From Coffea arabica (lineage: Eukaryota > Streptophyta > Magnoliopsida > Gentianales > Rubiaceae): 64,000 nt of DNA. Made by a program: the position numbers and the translations under genes. The notes below the pieces were generated by a model. The model worked only from the letters and a program-made list of their open reading frames with translations. It was not told the DNA's origin and did not search any database. Below are positions 54,965 to 64,000 of the stretch, in pieces. The stretch lies in the NCBI RefSeq assembly GCF_036785885.1, contig NC_092322.1, positions 15,088,466-15,152,465 on the forward strand. The letters run 5' to 3'. How positions within the stretch are numbered: position 1 is the stretch's first letter; every line of letters starts with the position of its first letter.

Positions 54965-55182
54965 TAGTACTATTTGGCTATTGAATGGTAATGCAATTAC
55001 TTAAGAATGGTAGAGGGTCCAGACTGGAGAATTGGAAAAGTTTAGATAACCGTTCTGATGAAAATTGAGCTAGCGTGAATGTGTGATTAGTGTTCAAGTT
55101 GTGGAGCAATGATATTCAATTCCAAGGTGTGACTTTTTTCCCTTTTTTTTTTTTGGGCAATAGATTAGGATTATTGTATCAT

Positions 55183-55374
55183 TATAAATAAGGATATATA
55201 TATATTTTTATCGACACGATAACTTCTATATTACAATTATTCCTACTCAATACTAGGGAAGGAAGGAATTTAAAGAAGTCAAGAGGAATCAAGTGAATCA
55301 TCACCGATTCAGATGGATACCTAAGCACCCACTCACGAAATATTTCCAGGATTATTAGAATAAGTATATATAAG
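55183..55374 (+). promoter_or_regulatory. Candidate TATA boxes of the SIN3-like gene
   Basis: TATAAATA at 55183-55190 and TATATATAAG at 55365-55374 lie about 400 and 215 bp before the ATG at 55587. Either could position transcription. The intervening sequence has no splice evidence. Presence of a TATA box argues the gene is not simply a promoterless insertion. Confidence 0.35.
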
Positions 55375-55586
55375 ATACTGTAAATATGACTATTGTTTTC
55401 CTTTTTTTAAATATGACTATGTGTGTCAACACCAAATTAATACTCAATCTTTGTATATTGTATTGTATGTATAGGTGTGTAGATAACCAATGGCTTGTTG
55501 GTCACCATAAAACCTTTAGTGCTTTGTGGGGTGTTTTTTTTTTTTTTTTGATAAAAACAGGTTGAAATTTTGAATCCGGTAGTAAA

Positions 55587-56468
55587 ATGTTTCTGACGGA
55601 TTCATGCGTTGAAACGATGGAAAAACCAAGCCTAGAGGATGCATTGGATTTCATCTTTGAAGTGAAACGAGCATTAATCAGTCATCCAAACCAAGAAAAT
55701 AACAAGTACCATCATTTCTGTTTTGCCCTCGATGAGTTCTATCGTCAAAAAATCAGTGCAGAATTTTTAGTATCAACATTGGAAAATTTATTTGAATCCC
55801 ATGAAAATTTGCTCTCAGGGTTCAAGAATTTCTTGCCTGAGGATCAAGAAACTAAAAGGGTCACTAATTCTTGTCGAAACAAGGGAAATTCTGTACCTGA
55901 ATTCCAGAGACAAGCATGCAATGAGTTTATTTTTAAAGTCAGGGATCGATTCAGGAACAACCCTGAAGTAGACGCTTCATTCTTGGACATATTGGTCTTG
56001 TATGGAAAGGGTGATAAAAGTATGATCGAGGCTTATGAGATGATTTACAATCTGTTCTTTGGCCATGCTGATTTGATAGGTGATTTTGACAGTTTCTTCA
56101 GTGATCGAGATGAGAAAGTTCGAAAAGAGATCGAAAAGATTCAGGGTTTTGTAGATGAAGACTGGTTGCATGAAGCTGATAGATGGAAGTCTCTACTGTC
56201 TTCAGCCAAAAAGGTAGCCAAGAGAGTCATAGCTGGAGAATGTCTTGATGATGATACCAAATTCACGCCCATGAACTTACGTTGCATTGAGAATTTGTAT
56301 GGCGAATATGGTCCGGAAGTAATGCAGGAGTTGAACAACAATCCTGGAAGGGTTTTGCCCATTATTTTACCTCGTTTGAACCAGAAAAAGTTGGAACTTA
56401 AACGGGTTAAATCTTGTATGATCAAATTCTTGCGTGAATGTCGGCATCGCCGTCGTGGAATAGAATGA
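55587..56468 (+). CDS. Compact intronless SIN3-like protein (2 PAH domains + partial HID)
   Basis: 293 aa single exon. Residues about 16-85 form a paired amphipathic helix domain (EDALDFIFEVKRAL … LFESHENLLSGFKNFLPED), close to SIN3 PAH1. Residues about 105-172 form a second (FKVRDRFRNNPEV … SFLDILVLYGKG … LIGDFDSFFSD), close to PAH2. Residues about 190-275 match part of the SIN3 HDAC-interaction domain: TPMNLRCIENLYGEYGPEVM and PIILPRLNQKK parallel the plant SIN3 LNLRCIERLYGDHGLDVM and PVILTRLKQK. PAH3, the rest of the HID and the large C-terminus of true SIN3 (over 1300 aa) are absent; the end is a basic RHRRRG tail. A second ATG at 55617 is an equally good start. PAH domains bind repressor peptides, so a role as small adaptor or competitor of SIN3-HDAC complexes is inferred, not shown. 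The frame is intact, which argues against a dead retrocopy. Confidence 0.82.
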   Translation: MFLTDSCVETMEKPSLEDALDFIFEVKRALISHPNQENNKYHHFCFALDEFYRQKISAEFLVSTLENLFESHENLLSGFKNFLPEDQETKRVTNSCRNKGNSVPEFQRQACNEFIFKVRDRFRNNPEVDASFLDILVLYGKGDKSMIEAYEMIYNLFFGHADLIGDFDSFFSDRDEKVRKEIEKIQGFVDEDWLHEADRWKSLLSSAKKVAKRVIAGECLDDDTKFTPMNLRCIENLYGEYGPEVMQELNNNPGRVLPIILPRLNQKKLELKRVKSCMIKFLRECRHRRRGIE

Positions 56469-56853
56469 TTTCTTGCTTCTGTTTTTTATGTTCTTCCCCT
56501 TCTTTTGTTTTTTAATTTTTTAACATCCTTTTCTTGTCTATATGCTTGATTTTACTCTAAGCCTGCAGGCCTGCCAGTATGGTTCTTCAGTTTCATGAAG
56601 AAAGAACATCTGAACAATTCTGACAATAAAGATTGATTTTGGTCTGAAATCTGAATACAAAGTATAGAAGATGGGATTCTGTGGTGAAGCAGCCAATTCT
56701 GGAGTCGAGTGCTAAATATGTTTCTTCATAGTATGTCTCCTGCCCAATGCTTCCATAATCAATCAAGACGATACTAGCAAATCCATCACCCCGTTGTCAA
56801 CAGCTCAAAGACTGAACTTAACTGGAAGGTGAATTGGTGTGTGGTATTCCTAG
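56469..56853. other. 3' flank of the SIN3-like gene
   Basis: T-rich sequence directly after the stop, then AATAAAGATTGATTTTGG at 56625, containing a canonical AATAAA about 160 bp after the stop codon. This is a plausible poly(A) signal for the SIN3-like transcript. Confidence 0.45.
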
Positions 56854-56862
56854 TAAAGTTTA

Positions 56863-57363
56863 CAGAAAAATGCAGTTTTGGTACCCAAACTTTGACACAT
56901 GAACGGTTTTAATTTCCAAATTTTGGACAAAAACAAATCTAGTACCCAATTTTTCAACTATTGAGCACATTTAGCACCCTTGACGGATTTTTCCCAAATT
57001 ATTACTGAAAAAAGTTACGTAATAGTCATATGTCCGAAAACTATTATATAAAAAAATGCCAAAAAAATGTTAAGGTCTAATAATTTTATCAAATAAAATA
57101 TTCTTCTGACACTAAGTACTAAATTTAAAAACTAATAATTTTATCAAAAGGATATTTTACATTTTATGATATTTTTTTATTAATAGTTGTTAAACATGTG
57201 ACTATCACATGACTCTCTCAAATAGCAAAATGGGAAAAACCGTCAATAGTACTAAATGTGCTAAAAAATTAAAAATTTGGGTACCAAATTTGTTTTTGTC
57301 CAAAATTTGGGGATTAAAACTACTCATCTGTCAAAGTTTGGGTACCAAAACTGCATTTTTCTC
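56863..57363. mobile_element. MULE-type MITE with long TIRs (9-bp TSD)
   Basis: A 501-bp element. The left begins CAGAAAAATGCAGTTTTGGT and the right ends ACCAAAACTGCATTTTTCTC, its inverse apart from the last base. Inverted homology continues about 180 bp inward (ACCCAAACTTTGACA, TTTTGGACAAAAACAAAT, GTACTAAATGTGCT and counterparts). A perfect 9-bp direct repeat TAAAGTTTA flanks it at 56854-56862 and 57364-57372. Non-coding. It differs from the GGGATAATT family at 1.2 and 12 kb. Confidence 0.85.
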
Positions 57364-57372
57364 TAAAGTTTA

Positions 57373-58354
57373 TATAATCTGAAATCCCTTTAGATCACAA
57401 ATCAGGTTATCTTTGCAACTGTAGTTCCTCAATTTCATGCGTACTAATTAGACTCTAAAGTCTAAATATCATCCCAATGAAGTATTGAATCTAAGCCTTG
57501 TATACAATTTGCACCCAGTAAAAGGGAGTCTTTTCTGTCAGGACTTAGAACTAAATACACAGATTGTCTCGTCTTCCACTTTCTGTTTATTAGTAAATCC
57601 GATGGAATGCAAGCAACCAGAGACAGGTTCTTTTGACAATTTACAAAGACCGATTCTCTTTTTCCTAGTGATTAGTACCGATAGACTACAATTTCACTGA
57701 AAGATGACTGTATTTTGACAAAGGTTTGATATTGCTTCAGGTGCTTTTGATCTACATAATCAGCAAAATGCTTGAAAAAATCTGCCTGTTCTAATTAAAT
57801 CTAGTGCCTTTTCAAGGTCATATTTTAATTTTGCAAGTAATTGCCACATTTACCTTCTTCTGACTTGCTGTGCTATAATCAGAGAAGCATTCCAGTATTG
57901 CTACAATACCCCAATCATCTTCATAACTATTTTATGATATTCATGCACCTGAATACATCATATGATGCTCGGGATTCAGTCGAGAATGAGTAAAACCAAT
58001 ATGGAAATTAAAAGACTTCTTTCTTAAACAACAAAATAACCCTGACTTTGAATTAAGTGACTACAGAACTTGTACAAGTTTAGAGAGGAAAAAAGCCTTT
58101 GATTAAGAAATCTTTCAGCCCTGTATTAAAAATGAATGCTGTTTCTAAAAGGAGAGTAACATTTTATACATGATATTTATGGTAAATGCAATGCCAATTT
58201 CTAACTAACCTGTAGTGTGCATTGTACAAAACCAGTAAACCGTCACAGCTTCAGAGTAAAACAAACGCATCATGACCGATTGGACACTGGAGACTCATTT
58301 ATTAATCTATAAACCCCAAGAGCAAAAGTATCAATAGCTCGTTCAACACCTGCA
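57373..58354. other. Intergenic, 3' flank of USE1
   Basis: No gene or repeat is recognised between the MITE and the USE1 stop codon. The part adjoining 58354 should be the USE1 3' untranslated region on the minus strand. Confidence 0.4.
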
Positions 58355-61300
58355 CTAGGTAACGCGGATAAGCAGCACCACCATTACGAAGATAAGAGTC
58401 ATGGCAAACATCAGGAGCCATGTGAAACACGAGGTCTTGGAACTCTGGGAAAACACGCCCGCGGCCCGAGTATTAGCATGCCCTGTGCTGGCTAAACTAT
58501 GTTCAACTGCTCTCTCTGTCGAATCAAGTAGCTGCACTCAACAAATTATATATATATCAGTCGACATGACAAACCCCTAAAATCAAAAAAGAAACCTGGG
58601 AAACCGAATTCTGAAAATGTCGTCACAAACTACAAAAGCAAAGCAGCAACCACCCCAGAAAGAGAGAAAAAGGGTTCCAGAAAATACAACAGAATATCTT
58701 CAATCCAAAACAGGAGCTCTAATGCAGACATGATGAATCAAGTGGTTACTTTTTGCAACCTTCTGAGATGGGCAAGCTAGTAAATGCTTCTGAGATGAAT
58801 CAAGGTGTTATCATTTGCTCTTAACTTCTGCCTTTAGCTTATCTTAAGCTAAGAAAAGCCAATATTAATATGCAGACCATGAGGTGCAACTGAGAAAGGC
58901 TTTAATCAATCAAATTTTCAGAACAAAAACATCCTTCTAATGTTGTGAACACCTAATATCATTTCACAATTTTCTGTATTCATCTTTGCAAAAGCTGAAG
59001 CAAACAGGAAAATGCCTGTAGGCTCCCAAAAAATATCAATTTCAAAATTATCTTCATAGTTTCTTTATATTTTCCTTTGCCAGTGAAGTTCTTCGTAAAA
59101 TAAGTGAATGTGATTCCTGAAATGTAAATTAGCACTATCAAATTCCCTATTCCTTTGTCTGCTCATGTTTTCTATGAAACAGAACAAAGCCTTTGCAAAT
59201 GAGCATAACTACAACTTGCAGATCCTGCAAGGACACAAAGGAGATCTATCTCTCCTCCTACCATGAACTCATTCCTAAAGCAAATCTTTTAGCATCAGTT
59301 ATAACATTTTCAAAGCAATAGATCATTTAAACCACAGAGATCATCTATACCGGCCCAGTAAATGAAGAGAAACACTGGAACAAAAATTGCAAGCTCATAG
59401 CACTAAGCAAAAATTACACAAGTGACATAGCTATATCCATAACATAAAGATATAAAGATACAAAAGGATTGCTCTAAAATTGAACAGCTCAGATGGCCAA
59501 AATTATAAAAGGCACCTGTCTTAACCCAAAGATGCAACTCGATTGCACCTAAAATTGAACAGCTCACATAATGACAGTTATAAATGGCACTTAGCAAACA
59601 ATTTGAAGCATCTACAACACAGAGAATCTGCATGACAGAATTCAAAATAGGTCTTAATTCCCAAAAACTACTTGAAGATTAGTGGCACCAAGGACCAGGA
59701 TTCAAACTCCCTCCAACATAAACAAAATTAAAAGTGGGGTGTGGGTAATGCTGTTGCAATGTTTGGCTTAGGAGATCATCCCTCATCATTCTAAGTCAGA
59801 ATAAACATCAGCCCCTTTTTGGTGATGACACATCACTTCCTAGCAGCAGACTTTACTTCTCTATTTACCTAATTATGGAGCTCAAAGCCCTTCTGTTGAG
59901 AGAAGAATAATGAACCTAGCGAAATCCAGCGAGAGAAACAAAAGGGGTGCGTCCATTTAACTGATGTAAGTCCATCGTTTTCTGACATATTTACTACTAT
60001 AAGGAGATCAGGCTATGCCTTTTGGTAAGACCATTATTTTCAGGAAAAAGTTACCGGGAATAGTTAACAACAGAACAAACAATCAAGCTGTAACTACCAA
60101 GTTATCATTGACAAACAAGTTAAACCCCATCAGCATAGTTATAGAACATTCAAGAAGCAACCTACACTAAAAGCTACCTCATAAATCTTTTACAAGATTG
60201 GGAACAGGAAAAACACTGAAAATAACTAAATACTTTCAATCTTAATGGACTGAATATGCACAAAATCAGCAAGACAGCATAACATTTCCTCTATGCATCA
60301 TACTGGGTGAACAAAACTGGAAGAAGAAAGAAGCATGAGCATGTATGATTCTGTGTGTCAGCTAAATGTATTATTTGAAGAAAATACCAATGTAGTAAAC
60401 CTTGTTTCTAACCCCAAAAGAACAAACTCACACATAGAAACTTGGACCCCGTTCACAAAAACATGTTGAATATTTTTATGTTGCCAGTGTGAAAGCAATA
60501 TAACTTACTTTCTCAGTGTTTTTGACAGATTGATTCATCAACAGACTACTTTCTTTGAGTTGCCGTGCCAAGTGAACCATTTCATCAGTTAAATCCTCTT
60601 GAAGCTTCCTGTAAAAGCATAATCTCAGCATAATCTGCATAGAGAACAGCAAGGAGGAGGAAGGGCGCCTATGGTGCATTCTCTTCCTCGCCAATTAAAA
60701 AGTCCTAACGAACTCGGGGACAACTCAAGCATAAGACTAATAAACCAGAATAGCTCAAGTTTACCACTGTCATAGACATTTTTTTTGGTGGGGGGGGGGG
60801 GAGCAAGAAGATGATATATATCAAGGTACAAAAAATTGATTCTATTATCTAATATTCAAGTCAAGAAATGTTGGCCTCACTGAAATTTGGTACCACTTTT
60901 TTTTGTATTACATTATTAATAAATTATGAGTTATTCAACTGGAAAGTCTAGTTTCACAATCTCATATTGGAATAAATTTCAGCAAAAAGTTTCATTTTCG
61001 CATTTTTGTAATAAAGACATATATTCCTTTTCTCTAGTCCCTCGTTTTGATTATCATGCTCATTAGCAAATTTCAAGTGTCTATTTCATTTATCTTGTTT
61101 CTTTGACCCTTTTATTGATAACTTTTGATAGTCGCTTGTGCTTCTGATATGTGTCCATGAACATGCATTGTGTTTAAGGGACAAGATTCTAGACAGACAG
61201 ATTTTGATTTTGTAAATTTGCATGTTTCCTTGAGTATTTTAACATTCAACTAAATTTTAGGATAATTAAATACTATATTTGTTTACGAACCAAGAAAGTT

Positions 61301-64000
61301 TTGCTTAAAAAAAGTTGTTTTAATCAACTTTCTTAATTAATTAAGGAAAGACACAGACACAAACAAGGTCTGACAGGAAATCCATTCATCCTCTCCAACC
61401 ACACCTAGCAGAAGCGGTTTTCCTTTGATCCTGTCATATGTAATTTATATGAAGGATGCTATTGGGAGTTTATAACCCACTAATTCGAACACCAAGCCCA
61501 AACCAGACCTTCTAGTTCCAGTAAGCTTATATGGCTATCAGGAGCATTTTTTCAGGCAGAAACTTTACTACATTGGTATCTAAACAATACCTGTGTTTCT
61601 GAATATGTGTTTGTGCAGAAGCATCCAATTTGACTGGCGTTGATTGCTCGGATTCTACAGTATCATGAGACCCATCTTCAGTAATAGACTGGGGCCTGCA
61701 AAATTCAAAATTGAACTTACAAATACCAACAAGCAAGCATACAACAACAGATACCCAAATTTGCATGAGTGCTTACCCAAATCTCCTCCTTAATCCTCTT
61801 GGGGATTGAACACTTTCCCTGGCTTTAGCTGCATCAGTGACAGAAGTTCCAAGAGAATGGTCCTCGGTTACTTCCACTATAGACTGAATTTTGCCCAAAA
61901 AAAAAAAAAAAAATCAATCTACTGAAGCAACACACCATAAGGTTCAGGAAGCTAAAATTCCACATACCCAATAAGTAACAAAACTACATGTTACAACAGG
62001 GAACTACTTCCATCCGTTCTCCTAAGGAAAACCTTAATGATGATGCTCAAAATAAGGTGGTGTTTGGAAAAGAATAAAATTGCTTTTATCAGAGATACAA
62101 GATTGAGCTAACAACATGCAGAAATATGGTACCAAAAGTTCCTATGGAGAGCCACTTTATCTGCAACGCAACATCCAAGTAAAAACTGGTCCTAGTTCAA
62201 TGATGGCAAGCTAGCTGCAAACAGGAATTTATTTTCCTCTTGCCAATAGAGTTGAAAAAGAAACTAGGATTAACCTTCCTTTTCAATGATAAGTAGAAAA
62301 TGAAAAGATTCATGTATTTAAATTTAACAAATTCTAACTATTTAACATTTATTTTTCTCAAACCAGTTCAACAAACAAATAACAAACTAAGTTCTCATGA
62401 AAACCAGCCAACCCAGAAATGCTTCATACACTATTCAAGGAACTCTTTGTCCAAACTAATCTGAGACCCATACACGCTCAGTAAAAAGACACCAGGCCAA
62501 GGAAGATAGGATATAGAAAGATGGCATACCTATGCCCAACCATGCAATACGACATGCCTCAAGATTACTTTCTTACAGATTATTTGTCAGAAAAATCATC
62601 GAAGAATTACACCAACAAATGTGGTGTTGTAAACTGCCAAACATTGATGCAGATCTAATTGCTTGGAAAGAAGTATTATGTAACACCACACAAGGTCAAT
62701 GGTAGGCAAACAAGTTTACAGATCAAACTCTAAAGGATTAAAAATAGGAGAAACTTGCAAATTAATTTCTTTCCTCCAGTCTTTTAAGCCCCCTCACCTT
62801 CGGCTTCCCCTGTCACATCCTCTGCCAAGTGGTAATTTCCATTCCAGCACATTTTTAAGAGTTCATTGACAAGAGACTTGATAAAAAATTGGATTATACA
62901 TCTTTTCATTGAGGAATTATGGCTGAAATGGCATAGTTTTTGGAGATTGTAGCCAAAATAATGTGCTGTATGAGAAGTTTCTAATTTGAGCGGAATATTT
63001 CTTATATATCAATTTTGAAGGACTGAAAATAACTACGCCACTATTACATTGATGTGCCTTACCTGTCAAGATAAGTATGTTTATGGAGTGGTTAGTGATG
63101 TTTCAGCTTGATGGGGTCCTGTAGATAAACCTCAAATGCAGAAGAAAATAATGAAAGAAGGAACAAAAGGAAAAGGCAAAGAAAAAAACAAGTAGGGGAA
63201 AAGGGACAGAACCAAAGTAAACAGCACGCACCCATCTAAGTGCTATGCTAGAGGATGATACTGTAATTTCATAAAACACTACATTTAGAGTAAACCTGAA
63301 GAAAAAGTAATATTATTTATCCTATTACTCACGTGACTTCTTTAATTTAATTGACATGCCCAACAACATAGTATCAATCTGCTACAATATCTACAAATTG
63401 CCAGACGATTTTTTTAAGCATACAAACTTGTATACACTCTTTAAACTATTGAAACCAAAAAATGATCAGTAACTCACCTCCACCTCAGGGGTAGCTAATC
63501 TGGCAGCAATAACTTCAATTTGGTCAGAATACTCATTCAGCCTAGCTTTTGAAATACTGTTCAAAAAGCAGCAAAAGCAGAATAAGGAAAAGCTTTATTT
63601 CTAGATAAGGAAATAGTTGAGTGGAAGATTTGTTGTGTGTCGAGATTCATTAGGAAATTTTGACCCCTGACCTATGCTCTGCCATTTAGAGGTCTATGCT
63701 ATTTCCAATAAAAGATAAAATCCAATTGTAGTTCCATGGTCCATAGGTTAGAGGACCATGAATACTTGCATCAAACAAAGTATGAGCATAATAAAGCAAA
63801 TAACTTGTGCTGTTTGTATGTATCTTTCCTGCAACGAGTCCACCCCCACTTTCTTCAGATAAATTTTGACCAGCTGTGCTCAAAATGGTTAAAACGTTTC
63901 TTTTCATGTCTCTGTTTTCCTATTAAAAATAAAACCTTTATAGGGAAAAAACATAAAATAGAACATTGCATAAAGACCTTGGTAATCCTTCGTTAGTCTT
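58355..64000 (-). CDS. USE1: USE1-type vesicle SNARE of the ER, 5' end outside window
   Basis: SNARE acting in Golgi-to-ER retrograde fusion. Visible exons: 64000-63978 (partial), 63556-63478, 61883-61777, 61695-61591, 60608-60509, 58531-58355, all phase-compatible. The partial exon reads KTNEGLP before its GT donor and joins [20 protein letters not shown]. Next come a variable acidic linker and [12 protein letters not shown], then the SNARE helix ([47 protein letters not shown]). The C-terminal membrane anchor is [20 protein letters not shown], ending RVT. This order matches plant membrane fusion protein Use1, usually about 240-260 aa; about 195 aa are seen here and the conserved N-terminus must lie beyond 64000. 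The anchor at the very C-terminus means post-translational ER insertion. The intron between the 60.5 and 58.5 kb exons is about 2 kb. Confidence 0.9.
60787..60801. repeat. Poly(G) tract in USE1 intron
   Basis: A T run followed by GGTGGGGGGGGGGGG on the plus strand, lying in the intron between the 61.6 and 60.6 kb exons. Similar in form to the poly(G) run at 51498-51519. Confidence 0.7.

Overview
This is a plant nuclear genome segment, almost certainly from a eudicot. It is AT-rich and has multi-exon genes with short exons and AT-rich GT-AG introns. Gene families include an FtsH-like chloroplast pseudo-protease (FTSHI4), plant O-fucosyltransferase, GH9 endoglucanase and plant USE1. Transposons are typical of plants: Emigrant/pogo-like, Stowaway-like, Mutator-like MITEs, hAT-like elements, tRNA-type SINEs and a Ty3/gypsy remnant. 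The species cannot be determined from the sequence alone.

Seven genes can be supported, and they alternate strictly in strand. (1) 3224-6209 (-): NOP58, box C/D snoRNP core protein, 8 exons. (2) 14478-17291 (+): PLP-dependent class V aminotransferase / Moco-sulfurase-like protein, 5 exons, with one apparent GC-AG intron. (3) 21317-34170 (-): FTSHI4, 16 exons, proteolytic motif destroyed. (4) 39774-43257 (+): secreted GH9 endo-1,4-beta-glucanase, 5 exons. (5) 45653-53555 (-): O-fucosyltransferase family type II membrane protein, 11 exons. (6) 55587-56468 (+): compact, intronless SIN3-like protein with two PAH domains plus a piece of the SIN3 HDAC-interaction domain. (7) 58355-64000 (-): USE1-type ER SNARE, whose 5' end lies beyond the window. 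The reconstructed splice models stay in frame throughout; exon coordinates are given in each entry.

Between genes, 1-3.2 kb holds a truncated hAT-like element, an orphan coding relic and two MULE-type MITEs. 6.2-9.7 kb holds the NOP58 promoter (telo-boxes, CT tract), two SINEs of one family in opposite orientation, an Emigrant/pogo-like element and a tandem array of about 410-bp units. 10-14 kb holds a 0.4-kb tandem duplication and a probable nested element cluster. 17.3-21.3 kb holds a GC-ended hAT-like element. 34.2-39.8 kb holds GT/GA-rich duplicated sequence, then a pogo-like element split by a deleted Ty3/gypsy retrotransposon with an intact 5-bp target duplication, then a 190-bp tandem duplication. 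43.3-45.6 kb holds a SINE of a second family and a dispersed repeat with a perfect hairpin. 53.6-58.3 kb holds the SIN3-like gene and a MULE MITE with perfect 9-bp target duplications.

The genes do not form a pathway. They are ordinary housekeeping and cell-wall loci (snoRNP assembly, chloroplast biogenesis, wall glycan metabolism, Golgi/ER glycosylation and trafficking). The most unusual item is the compact SIN3-like gene, whose architecture suggests a small corepressor-derived protein that may act as a competitor or adaptor. That function is inference.
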